From assembly GCF_022803015.1 (NCBI RefSeq), contig NZ_JAFKON010000003.1:124001-188000 (forward strand): 64,000 bases of DNA. The letters run 5' to 3'. The notes under the pieces were generated by a model. The model was not told where the DNA came from, did no database searches, and saw nothing but the letters and a program-made list of their open reading frames with translations. Every line of letters begins with the position of its first letter. The first letter of the stretch is position 1. The translations under genes were made by a program, and so were the position numbers. Source of the stretch: Arthrobacter humicola. GTDB lineage: Bacteria; Actinomycetota; Actinomycetes; Actinomycetales; Micrococcaceae. This document shows, in pieces, positions 54,409-62,654 of the stretch.

Positions 54409-54630
54409 GGCCCGGACGTGCTTCCCGGCGGCTCCTGGTACGAGCCCAAGTGGGACGGCTTTCGGGTATCTGCAGTGGTCGCGGAGACGGGCGTGACGCT
54501 GTGCCCTGTCAGGGCAAAGACCTGACCCTGTGGCGCCCTGACCTGGCTGCTGCCCTTGCGGAGCACGTCCCGCCCGGGTGCGTGATCGACGGCGAGGCGC
54601 TCATCCGGGCGGGCGATGGCCGTTATGACG
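54409..54630 (+). pseudogene. ATP-dependent DNA ligase fragment (frameshifted)
   Basis: YEPKWDGFR (54439-54465) is the nucleotidyl-lysine motif of ATP-dependent DNA ligases. After a frameshift near 54505 the sequence resumes GKDLTLWRPDLAAALAEHVP, then PGCVIDGEAL, which continues the same ligase domain. Only about 70 residues remain of an enzyme normally above 300, so the gene is dead. It abuts a decayed recombinase fragment. Confidence 0.7.
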
Positions 54631-54637
54631 GCAGGGA

Positions 54638-54990
54638 GCCGCGGACTGAAAGTCCTCACCGGCCAGGGAGCAGCCATCGACACCACGACCGCTTCCGGGA
54701 AGCTGGTCTTCGGGATCTTCGCGGGGCGTGGCCGAGTTCGAACGCGAACTCATCTCAGAACGAACCATCACAGGACCGGCCTCCGCGCGGGCCCGCGGCG
54801 GCCGCCCCAACAAGATGACCCCATCCAAGCTCCTCCTCGCGATGGCGTCAATGGGCAAACCCGAAACCAAAGTCAGCGAACTCTGCACCGAACTCGGATC
54901 ACCCGCCAGACCATCTACCGCCCTGTCTCCCGCACGGGTGAGCTCGCCCGGACGGAGCCAACCTGCTACCGCGGCAGCTGGCAACCCACG
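54638..54990 (+). pseudogene. Serine recombinase (resolvase/invertase) fragment
   Basis: Reads AIDTTTASGKLVFGIFAG, then in a second frame MAEFERELISERT, ARGGRPNKMTPSKL, and in a third ITRQTIYRP. These are the middle and C-terminal helix-turn-helix of resolvase/invertase serine recombinases (GIDTTTPTGRLVF..AEFERELIRERT in active ones). Two frameshifts and loss of the N-terminal catalytic Ser make it inactive. Confidence 0.75.
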
Positions 54991-55354
54991 GCGACAACCA
55001 ACGAACGCCGCCTCGGGCCCCATCAGCCACTCTCCCGCCACACCGAAGCGGGACGCTTTATCGAGACCCAGGCGCGCATCAAAGTAACAGCTCAAACGCC
55101 TGTGCCAAAGTCTGTAACTGTTCGTTGGGAGTGGCCGTTAAATCACAGCTTGGAATGGGCGATTCGCCGTTCCTTTTGTGGAACCCTTAGCGGCGATCGG
55201 CGCTGGGTGCTGAGTTTCGTGGTCATCGGGCGTCGAGACTCCCCTGCCGCTCCAGGCGGGAGGAGATTGCTCTTTCCACTAGTCGGCGGGCTGTGCGGAG
55301 GGACTTTACGGGCCCGGCCTATCCACTGGACAGGTTTGAGCGTACAACGATGTC
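54991..55354. other. Gene-free stretch downstream of recombinase debris
   Basis: About 360 bases with no recognisable coding sequence; it probably includes the promoter for the serine hydrolase gene. No repeat or hairpin with a T-run seen. Confidence 0.35.
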
Positions 55355-56584
55355 ATGGGTGCCCTGGCTGCTTGGTGGCGGACGCGTTTTTGTCCGCTCG
55401 GTGCCGCAGTTTTCTCCGCGGCTTTGGTTCTCGCTGTGAGCGGCTGCGTGGGGGCCCCTCCCGGGCCGGCGCCGTCGAGCGTCTTCGCGACCCAGGCAGC
55501 GACGGATTCCCTGGAACGCAGGGTCCAGGCAGCGACGGATTCTCTGGAAGGCAGGGTCCAGCACTTCATGGATGGCGGGGCGACGTCCCTTGTTGTGCAG
55601 GTGAGATGGCCCGGCGGCGAATGGTCCAAGGCCTACGGGGTGCGAAACCTGGACAGCAAGGAGCCGGCCCGGCCCCAGGACCGGGTATCCGTTGCCAGCA
55701 TTACGAAGTCGATGGTCGCCGTCTCCGTCCTGAAACTCGTCGACCAGGGACTTATCGGGCTCGATGACCCGGTCAACGGCGTCCTGGAGAGCTTCCGGAC
55801 CACGCTGCGGCCGCCCGGACCGATCACCGTCCGCCAGTTGCTGAACCACAACTCCGGCATGCCCGATTACGTAGATTCCGAATACACGGCGGGACCACTG
55901 AAGCAGGTTGCGAACACACGGCTCAGCATGCAGCGAGGACTCGAACTGGCCGCCATGCTCCCCTGGGAGGCCAAGAATGTGGGCCGCTTTTCTTACTCGA
56001 ACTCCAATTACCTGGCCCTCGGCCAGCTGATCGAAAAGCTGCGCGGACGGCCCGTCGCCGACGTGCTTAACCAGGACATCTTCGGACCTCTGGGACTTCA
56101 GCACACGTCGCTGGCCGAACCGGACCGCGGGGCTCCGGACAACATCCACGCCTACATCATTGATGGCGGCGAACGGGTCGATGTCACCCAGCCCGAGATT
56201 TTTGTCGGCTCCCCCGCAGGCGGCGTCATCTCCACCACGCAGGACATAAACACCTTCTACCGGGCCCTCCTCCGCGGCCAGCTTCTTTCCCCCGCCATGC
56301 TCGAGGAAATGAAGAAGAAGACCGAATTCTGGGAATACGGACTCGGTCTAGCGCGGTTTCCTGACGCATGTTCCGGCGGCTTCCGCTACGGCCATGCAGG
56401 GTACGCATTCGGCTATATGAGTATTTCCATCACGAGCGCCGACGGCGGCAACCAGATCACGATGACCATGGCGCACGCCCCGCTGCCTTGGCAGGACCCT
56501 GCAACTGCACGCCGCGCCGACCTGCTCCAGACGCAGATGGAACAGGCCGCCCAGGAAACCCTCGACCGCCTCTGCGGCCAGTGA
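55355..56584 (+). CDS. Serine beta-lactamase-like hydrolase lipoprotein (class C / D-Ala-D-Ala carboxypeptidase type)
   Basis: A 409-residue lipoprotein with lipobox VSGC (Cys31). The catalytic triad motifs of the beta-lactamase/DD-peptidase fold are present: S-x-x-K in ASITKSM, Y-x-N in RFSYSNSNYLALGQL, and H-A-G in YGHAGYAFGY replacing KTG. After the lipobox linker there is a perfect-looking 11-residue tandem repeat, AATDSLERRVQ then AATDSLEGRVQ. Such proteins are often esterases or peptidases rather than antibiotic hydrolases. Monocistronic. Confidence 0.88.
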   Translation: MGALAAWWRTRFCPLGAAVFSAALVLAVSGCVGAPPGPAPSSVFATQAATDSLERRVQAATDSLEGRVQHFMDGGATSLVVQVRWPGGEWSKAYGVRNLDSKEPARPQDRVSVASITKSMVAVSVLKLVDQGLIGLDDPVNGVLESFRTTLRPPGPITVRQLLNHNSGMPDYVDSEYTAGPLKQVANTRLSMQRGLELAAMLPWEAKNVGRFSYSNSNYLALGQLIEKLRGRPVADVLNQDIFGPLGLQHTSLAEPDRGAPDNIHAYIIDGGERVDVTQPEIFVGSPAGGVISTTQDINTFYRALLRGQLLSPAMLEEMKKKTEFWEYGLGLARFPDACSGGFRYGHAGYAFGYMSISITSADGGNQITMTMAHAPLPWQDPATARRADLLQTQMEQAAQETLDRLCGQ

Positions 56585-56667
56585 ACAGATTAGGGAGCCA
56601 GGCCTGCGTGGAGCTCCCTCCGTTGTGAACGCCGCGACCCTGGCCGAAGCCCGCCCTGCACCCGGGC

Positions 56668-56838
56668 TTATCCCATCCCGGCAATGCCAGCCCAAACGCC
56701 ACTCGCGCCGGTCCCGCCACCGCCACGGTCATCGTCCTTACAACAACGCCTGCAGCGCTTGTAGCGGCCGCCATCCTCGGTGAACTCCAGGTGCCAATCA
56801 TGGCGCATGTTCAACCTGCACAACAGGGTCCTGAGCAT
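56668..56838 (-). CDS. Small Cys-pair protein (actinobacterial family)
   Basis: A 56-residue protein from ATG 56838: LLCRLNMRHDWHLEFTEDGG then RYKRCRRCCKDDDRGGG. The pattern RLN-x-RH-W and a CxxC pair near the middle resembles short conserved actinobacterial proteins with a zinc-ribbon-like end. The longer upstream frame is arginine/glycine-rich and less likely. Function unknown. Confidence 0.5.
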   Translation of the reverse strand: MLRTLLCRLNMRHDWHLEFTEDGGRYKRCRRCCKDDDRGGGGTGASGVWAGIAGMG

Positions 56839-57087
56839 GACCCTCTCCGATCTGAGACACGATCCACGCAAACCGCGATCCCTACCCAGCCAACGCAATT
56901 TTATGCCCGCACCCTTGTCGCCGCCAGCGAAACTCCCGCAGCACCTCACCTCGTGAACAGTGCCGGCCCCCCGGCTGGTAAATCGCCGCCGGCTTCATTC
57001 ACAGCATCGATTGGCGGTGGTTCGGCTCCTTAAAGCACGTCCACCCGGCCAGAGGGCCTGGCCGGTAGCTGAACGGTCTGGATCGTA

Positions 57088-57603
57088 TTATCCCGTGATG
57101 ATGCCCGTAGATGGGGACGAAGCAGGTCTTGTGAGTTGGTCCGTAATCTGGTCCGTCCAGCCGTCGTCCGCCGCCCAGTCCCGGAAGTCTCCGAAACGGC
57201 CCCCGACGAGCCGGAACAACATCCGGAGCGGTGCCGGCATCTGGCCGGCCTTGTAGACACCGGAAAAGATCTCGTGGCCGCGAAGCGGAACCTCCTTGAC
57301 CAGGACTCTGGCTAGACGCTCCTGTTGCAGGGCCGCCCCGCGCTTGCGAAAAGGCCTTGGCAGCGCGTCAGCCATCCCTACGCTGAATGCCCAGACGGGC
57401 CGTATGGCCAGCTCTCGGGCATGGCCGTTGAAGAACGGCAAAGCCGGTGGCAACCAGGCCTGGTTGTGGATGGCGCTGCCGACCACAACAGCCTCGGACC
57501 GGCACTCGACCTCGCCGCGTGCCACCGCCATACGGGATGCTACATGTTGAGCTATCTCCCGGGTGGACCCAAAAGCGCTTGCATAGGCAACAAGAACAGT
57601 CAT
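57088..57603 (-). CDS. Flavodoxin-domain protein (HemG-like), possibly internally shortened
   Basis: A 171-residue protein. FMN-phosphate loop YASAFGSTREIA at the start and AVVVGSAIHNQAWLPPAL near residue 40 are the flavodoxin-domain/protoporphyrinogen-oxidase-like motifs. Between ARGEVE and SEAVVVG it lacks about 15 residues usually present (beta-2 to beta-3), which suggests a small internal deletion. GGAGG lies 5 bases before ATG 57603. No haem genes nearby, so role uncertain. Confidence 0.75.
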   Translation of the reverse strand: MTVLVAYASAFGSTREIAQHVASRMAVARGEVECRSEAVVVGSAIHNQAWLPPALPFFNGHARELAIRPVWAFSVGMADALPRPFRKRGAALQQERLARVLVKEVPLRGHEIFSGVYKAGQMPAPLRMLFRLVGGRFGDFRDWAADDGWTDQITDQLTRPASSPSTGIITG

Positions 57604-57825
57604 GGAGCCTCCAGTTTTCCTTTCTCCAGCCTCACGGCACCTGTGCCGCCGCGGACGTGCCATAGGTCCTTTGGTTGGAGGTCACCGCAAGCCGCACAGG
57701 TCTGTTTGGAGACTTACATCGGTGTGCGTCATCTCACCCAGACCTCGAGGCTGCATGAACCTGTGTCGGTAGAAATAGGCAACGAGAGGGGTCACCGATG
57801 AGCCACGGCATCACACGTACACGGG

Positions 57826-58328
57826 TGTGTACATTGTGCACGCCACCTTTGGCCGGGCAAAAACACACCATCCCCTCCCCCGCGCCAGCCGGGCGCAGCC
57901 ATACGAGCAGACGAAACTTCAGGAAGTTTGGCGCAGGTCATGTCATCACCACAACCCCACGACATGAATAGGTACAGGACCGACCACGGCCACCAGGCCA
58001 CCCCAGAAAGGAGACCCGGATGAACCCACATCCCAGCAGGCGGAGAGCCCACCAGTCAGGACTCTGAACCCGCCACCCACATAACTCCATAGGCCACCGC
58101 GGCGTCAGGCACCAGCCGCAACAAACGTCAGAGGGACCCAACCAGGGTCAATGTACACACGTCAAAGCAAAAACCCCCTCTGACGAGGGGGAATGCTGTG
58201 CCCGAGGTGGGACTCGAACTGCATTCCCACCCTTGCAAACACTGGGAACCTGCGGAAACATGCGGAATCCGGCCCGATCCGGCCCCGGTACAACCAGCCC
58301 GAAGCCGAAAGTGTGTACTTTGTACACA
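57826..58328 (-). repeat. Junction repeat J4 (complete)
   Basis: Complete 503-bp copy. Left palindrome TGTGTACA-T-TGTGCACG (57826-57842); conserved left part; half-site ATGTACACAC (about 58160); terminator hairpin 58174-58191; tRNA 3'-end reverse complement (58198-58219); right part; right palindrome TGTGTACT-T-TGTACACA (58312-58328). Same order and orientation as J1, J3 and J5. Confidence 0.85.
58174..58191. terminator. Terminator-like hairpin in J4
   Basis: CCCCCTC/GAGGGGG with loop TGAC, an A-run on its left side (T-run on the minus strand). Same stem as in J3 and J5. Confidence 0.65.
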
Positions 58329-58800
58329 CTTTCTTTTGCCACATCCCAGGCAACCCAAAGCGCTGCGTAGGAACCAGCGAAACGGCCAGTCAACGATGCT
58401 GAACTTAGTTTGGGCCTCCAGAAACCAACGGGCTGGTTTAGGCGCCGACGCCGCCCACGAGAGGATGAGTGTCCCGCCCCAAATATCGTGAAGCAGGCCG
58501 CACAGAAATCTTGGCGTTGCCACAATCTGGACGAGACGGAATGAGGCCTGTTCCCTCTTCCACAAGCCAAAGTCGGGAATCCGGCCACGCCTCTGCGAAA
58601 GGTGCCTGCGGCGGATTCTCCCTAGCCATCGACAGTTACCACGACCGGTATCGATGCCTTCGTCGATCAGGACGTTCCCATCCTGCAGGAACGCGGCCCG
58701 TTCCGCCTCAATTACGAATAGGTCCGGGAAAGATGATTCGTTGCACCGCTCCGCGGCATTTGTAGACTGAGCAGGGATTCACCTATTCGGTTGGCAGGGG
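58329..58800. other. Stretch with a possible luciferase-like monooxygenase remnant
   Basis: About 470 bases without a full gene. At 58634-58720 a plus frame reads DAFVDQDVPILQERGPFRLNYE and stops, reminiscent of the C-terminus of LLM-class flavin monooxygenases, so it may be the end of a lost gene. Otherwise nothing recognised; the promoter of the ICL-like gene should lie here. Confidence 0.3.
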
Positions 58801-59598
58801 ATGGGAATGAGAATGGCCACTTTTCGGGAACTCCACCACACTACGGCACCACTCCCGCTGCCCAATGCGTGGGACGTCGGATCCGCGTTGGCATTTGCGA
58901 CAGCGGGATTCCCCGCCGTCGGCACCACCAGTTTTGGCATTGCGGCAAGTGCCGGTCTGCCGGACGGAGGCCGGTCCAGCAAAGCCGTAACCACCGCACT
59001 GGTGGCGCAGCTGTGCCGCCTGCCTGTACACGTCACGGCGGACATCGAGGACGGCTACTCCGATGACCCCGCCGAGGTCGCGGAACTAGTGGCCCAACTG
59101 GCTGCCCTAGGCGTGGCCGGGGTCAACCTGGAGGACAGCACCGCCGGGCACCTGATCGATCCAGCAGCCTTCGCCGACAAGGTTGCCGCCGTCAAGCGGC
59201 GTAGCCCGGCTGTGTTCATCAACGCCCGGGTGGACAACATATGGTTCGGCGAGCAGGCCACTGTGGATGCCGTCCTCCTCCGGGCGGGTCTCTACGCCGA
59301 CGCCGGGGCAGATGGGATCTTTGTCCCCGGACTCGTGGCGCCGGAGGACATCCAGATCGTCACCGCCGGCATCGGGCTGCCGGTCAACGTGTTGGTCCAT
59401 CCCTCGCTGACCGTTGCCGAGCTGGGTGATCTGGGGGTGCGGCGGGTGAGTTCCGGCTCCCTCCCGTACCGCGCAGCAATTGACGCCGCGGTAAACGTGG
59501 TCACCGCCCTGCGCGACGGCAAGCAGGCGCCGGCCGCCACTCCGTACTGGGAAATGCAATCGCGTCTCTTGTCATTCAGCCAGCCCCTCACGCACTAA
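58801..59598 (+). CDS. Isocitrate lyase/PEP mutase superfamily protein
   Basis: A 265-residue TIM-barrel protein. NAWDVGSALAFATAGFPAVG, then the metal-binding TADIEDGY and NLEDSTAG, and INARVDNIW are the ICL/PEP-mutase signatures. Such short members cleave C-C bonds (methylisocitrate lyase-like, oxaloacetate decarboxylase-like) or make C-P bonds; the KKCG loop of true isocitrate lyases is absent, so an oxaloacetate- or oxo-acid-acting enzyme is more likely. No C-P pathway genes nearby. Several ATGs crowd the start (58801, 58807, 58813). Confidence 0.85.
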   Translation: MGMRMATFRELHHTTAPLPLPNAWDVGSALAFATAGFPAVGTTSFGIAASAGLPDGGRSSKAVTTALVAQLCRLPVHVTADIEDGYSDDPAEVAELVAQLAALGVAGVNLEDSTAGHLIDPAAFADKVAAVKRRSPAVFINARVDNIWFGEQATVDAVLLRAGLYADAGADGIFVPGLVAPEDIQIVTAGIGLPVNVLVHPSLTVAELGDLGVRRVSSGSLPYRAAIDAAVNVVTALRDGKQAPAATPYWEMQSRLLSFSQPLTH

Positions 59599-59600
59599 CC

Positions 59601-59780
59601 GCTGTCAGTGCCACCCCGCTACTTCCTGCGGCCGCAGATGCCACGGAGGTCAGTAATCCCACGGTCAGGGACGTGATCCTGGCAGCAACGGATGAAATCC
59701 TGCGCCGCAATTACCCGTTCGTGGCCAGCCGCAATGCGCTGACCCGGGAGGGCGAATGGTGCCTGCGGGTGCGTGCGTGA
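59601..59780 (+). pseudogene. Short coding remnant of unknown family
   Basis: The plus frame reads DATEVSNPTVRDVILAATDE then ILRRNYPFVASRNALTREGE and stops at 59778-59780. It is coding-like in third-position GC but has no start codon of its own and runs into the 3' end of the preceding gene in another frame. Possibly the C-terminus of a lost gene. Confidence 0.3.
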
Positions 59781-60235
59781 GCCCGAGGTGAAGGACAGAG
59801 ACCCGGAAGATGACCTGGTTCACGGTGCGGGCCTGCACATTTGTCCTGGAGCACCGATGGCCCGGCTTGAGCTCCAAGAGTTGAACCCATACGTTGGGGT
59901 TGTGTGCTACCGATAGCCGTGATTATGACGAGCGGCCACTCAGAAGAGGCCAGGACGGCAGCTCACATCCACATCGGTCCGACGGAACGGTCTGATCCTG
60001 CTGTGATTCGGTGGCACCGGTGCTTCCGCAAATTGGTTTAGCTGATGCTCAATATCGCACTTTGGGCACAGTCCGCCGTAAGGGCTATGGAAAGCTGGCG
60101 TCATGGGATACCAAAATCCAAGCTACTACCAGAAAAACTTGAGATTGGTCTGAGAGACTGCGCGAGACCAAGCTGCCAGCGTTGGTGAGCCAGATCAAAG
60201 GAGCCACTCTATGGCCGGATCGAGAGGAGCTGATT
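59781..60235. other. Gene-free stretch upstream of the first SARP pair
   Basis: About 450 bases with no supported gene; the promoter of the small plus-strand gene at 60236 should lie at its right end. No hairpin or repeat noted. Confidence 0.35.
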
Positions 60236-60478
60236 GTGGAAGACAACGTAAAGTCGGGGGGCTCCGAGGGCGAGAATGGCAGCCCGAACGGTGGCCGGCT
60301 TTTCCAGGCAACCTTGGTAATTCGAGTCTGGAGGGACACGGAAAGTCCCGAACCCTTCCGTGCCCGGATCATTGCGGGATCGCCAAACGGTGACGAACAC
60401 ACAATTAGTTATGCTCGCGACCGGGCGGAAGTGGTCGCAGCGGTGAACCGTTGGCTAGACAACCTGCCAGACGATTAG
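60236..60478 (+). CDS. Small conserved protein paired with SARP regulator (copy 1)
   Basis: An 80-residue protein; GTG 60236 is chosen because GAGAGGAG lies 7 bases before it and the length then matches the paralogue at 62409. Core: TLVIRVWRDTESPEPFRARI, then YARDRAEVVAAVNRWLDNL. The paralogue reads TLVIRTWHEPDQTPGFRARI and DEVLSVVRQWLFAQ. Both copies converge on a BTAD/SARP gene just downstream. Function unknown; the fixed pairing suggests it works with, or is regulated by, the regulator. Confidence 0.65.
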   Translation: MEDNVKSGGSEGENGSPNGGRLFQATLVIRVWRDTESPEPFRARIIAGSPNGDEHTISYARDRAEVVAAVNRWLDNLPDD

Positions 60479-60513
60479 AAACTTGCCCGATTCCGCCTCG
60501 CCAAGCCCTGCGC

Positions 60514-61221
60514 CTACAAAACGTCAGCGACGAGCCGCCGAATGTCCTCCGACGGCGCAAGGCCCATGTCCTCGTGCAGCTTCGCTCGATATGTTTCGAA
60601 GGCCCGAAGGGCGGCAGCATTGTTGCCCTGATGCCTTTGAGCCCGGATGAGCAGCCCGACCGCACTTTCATAGAGCGGTTCAAGTTCCAGTGCTGCCTCC
60701 GACGCTTCCGAGGCAACCTCAAAGTCGCAGCGCGCCAGCGACTCGCGGGCAATGATGTGGAACGCGTGGAGCCGGTCCTGCCGCAATCTGCTCTGTTCAA
60801 AGAGCACCCAATCGTCGTACCAGCCCGGGAGCAGCTCGGCATCGCGAAGCAGGTTCAGGGACGATGCGGCGTTGCCGTTGAGCCCGGTCTGGCTTAGCTC
60901 CCGAACGCAGGACCGGACCCGGTGCAAGTCGACATCCACCAGATCGCTGAGGGACAGTTCGGCGCCCCCGTTGACCAGCAGGCCCGGGACCTGTCGTGAG
61001 ACCAGGTGCATGCTCACCCGCAGGCTCTCCATGGCCCGGCTCTCGCGACTCTCCGGCCACAGGAGCCCTACCAGGTAGCTTCGAGGGCGGGGACCGTGGA
61101 TAGCCAAGGCGGTGATGAGCCGCTGTTGGCGCATCGCAACATGCATAGTGCACGAGTCCATGCAGAGTCTCCACGATTGGAAAAGGCTCAGCTGAAAATG
61201 GCAAAAGTCGCCGCTTCCCAT
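60514..61221 (-). CDS. Short SARP/BTAD-family regulator (copy 1)
   Basis: A 235-residue protein. N-terminus (about 1-95) is a winged-helix (Trans_reg_C-like) domain; the rest is a bacterial transcriptional activator (BTAD) TPR domain with LSDLVDVDLHRVRSCVRE, LLPGWYDDWVLFEQSRLRQ and ALELEPLYESAVGLLIRAQ. It is the SARP minimal architecture without an ATPase. ATG 61221 is chosen to match the paralogue; GGGGG precedes it. Start-proximal sequence GGGGGTACC is shared with copy 2. Convergent with its small partner gene. Confidence 0.82.
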   Translation of the reverse strand: MGSGDFCHFQLSLFQSWRLCMDSCTMHVAMRQQRLITALAIHGPRPRSYLVGLLWPESRESRAMESLRVSMHLVSRQVPGLLVNGGAELSLSDLVDVDLHRVRSCVRELSQTGLNGNAASSLNLLRDAELLPGWYDDWVLFEQSRLRQDRLHAFHIIARESLARCDFEVASEASEAALELEPLYESAVGLLIRAQRHQGNNAAALRAFETYRAKLHEDMGLAPSEDIRRLVADVL

Positions 61222-61615
61222 TGGTACCCCCAAATCCAGCGTGACTGCGAGCTGGAACAGTTCTAGCCACGAGCATCCGCATTTCGGCTGGGCATGTCAA
61301 TGGCCCGCCGCATGTGCCGGTTTTGTGAAGCGAAATGGCGTGAACTGGGCACCCTGACAGCACATGCACAACACTGTCGCCATCAAAAAGTGCCCTAGAA
61401 TCCGGATCAAAAGTCCCTAGTGGTGACGTTTCTCTAGACAGGCTTGACAATCTCAAATACCGGATCTCCCCTGGTCCCCCCGGGCATGGTCACCGCAAAT
61501 TCGTGTCAGATGTTTCGAGAAGTCCGTCCTCATCTGCTGCCTGCAGGGGCGGCGGTACGAACCGGGCGGAGGGTAACGCGTGAGTAACGCGTTATCGCTA
61601 GGACACACACCCCGG
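61222..61615. other. Upstream region of SARP copy 1
   Basis: About 390 bases, no gene supported. Contains the promoter region of the SARP gene on the minus strand. No hairpin other than the palindrome of J5 at its right edge. Confidence 0.35.
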
Positions 61616-62110
61616 TGCGGACACTGTACGCACTCCCTTTGACCGGACAAACGCCCACCTGGCTCTCTCCCCAAGAGACAGCTAGTCGAGGCGAAAATTT
61701 GGAAGAAATCTCCCTCAGGTCATGTCACCCCCACAACCCCCAGGCATGAATAGGTACAAGACCAACCACGGCCATAAGAACAAGCCAGAGAGGAGCCCCG
61801 AATGACCCCAGATCCCAGCAGGTGGAGGGCCTACAGCCGAGGCACCTGATCCCGCCACCCACACAAGCGAATAGGCCACCGGGGCAACCAGGCACCAGCC
61901 GCAACCAGCGTCAGAGGGACCCATCCAGGTGAATGTACACACCTTAAAGCAAAAACCCCTCTGACGAGGGGGAATGCTGTGCCCGAGGTGGGACTCGAAC
62001 TGCATTCCCTCCCCCGCAAACGCTGGACTCCCCCGGAAACATACGGAATCCGGCCCGGTCCGGCCCCAGTACGACCCGGTCCGAAGCCCAAAATGTGCAC
62101 AATGTACACA
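61616..62110 (-). repeat. Junction repeat J5 (complete)
   Basis: Complete 495-bp copy. Left palindrome TGCGGACA-C-TGTACGCA (61616-61632); conserved left part (ATGAATAGGTACAAGACCA, GAGGAGCCCCGAATGACC); half-site ATGTACACAC; terminator hairpin (61956-61971); tRNA 3'-end reverse complement (61979-62000); right part; right palindrome TGTGCACA-A-TGTACACA (62094-62110). It lies between the two SARP pairs. Confidence 0.85.
61956..61971. terminator. Terminator-like hairpin in J5
   Basis: CCCCTC/GAGGGG-type stem with loop TGAC preceded by AAAAA. Same element as in J3 and J4. Confidence 0.6.
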
Positions 62111-62408
62111 CCCCTATTGCTTCAAGGATGCCCGCCCGACACTCAGTGCGAAGACTGCCCTTACAAAGAATTTGGTGGCGCCGCGTCTCTCACTAGGCAA
62201 ACTTGATCAAATCTTGAACAAACGTGCGATTGATTCCTGAATTCTGTCCAGCAGGATCAAAGCAGCCGGGGACTTCCGGTGCTCAGGTGCCTTCCATGGC
62301 CGAATCGCCCGCAGCTGCTAGCGGCTGATAAACGAGGGACTCGGCGGTGGAAAGTCCGCGATCTTCCATCATGTGGTTGGTCGCTGATGGAGAGTAAGGT
62401 GAAATGCC

Positions 62409-62654
62409 ATGACCAACGATGATCGTCTGTCAGGAATATCCGTCGAATCAGACCCGGCGATGCCAGGCATGGGCACGCTAGTCATCCGCACGTGGCACGA
62501 GCCCGACCAGACGCCCGGCTTTCGCGCACGGATCATCCATAGCCAAGCCCCGGACGATGAGCCCACCACTGTCTCCACTGCCGATAGGGACGAGGTCCTA
62601 AGCGTTGTACGCCAGTGGCTGTTTGCCCAACCTGTTCCTCCCGGCAAGGTCTAG
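62409..62654 (+). CDS. Small conserved protein paired with SARP regulator (copy 2)
   Basis: An 81-residue paralogue of the 60236 product: MPGMGTLVIRTWHEPDQTPG, FRARIIHSQAPDDEP and DRDEVLSVVRQWL. ATG with AAGGTGA upstream. Its stop overlaps by four bases the end of the convergent SARP gene. Function unknown. Confidence 0.65.
   Translation: MTNDDRLSGISVESDPAMPGMGTLVIRTWHEPDQTPGFRARIIHSQAPDDEPTTVSTADRDEVLSVVRQWLFAQPVPPGKV

Noticed and set aside
22139..62110. CRISPR array
   Set aside because: Repeats are about 500 bp, few and widely spaced, with no short repeat-spacer pattern and no cas genes.
37324..62206. Recurrent minus-strand frames in the junction repeats reading ECSSSPTSGT
   Set aside because: They recur because the tRNA 3' end and its flanks are repeated; no start, codon bias or family, and the frame differs in length in each copy. 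Treated as non-coding.
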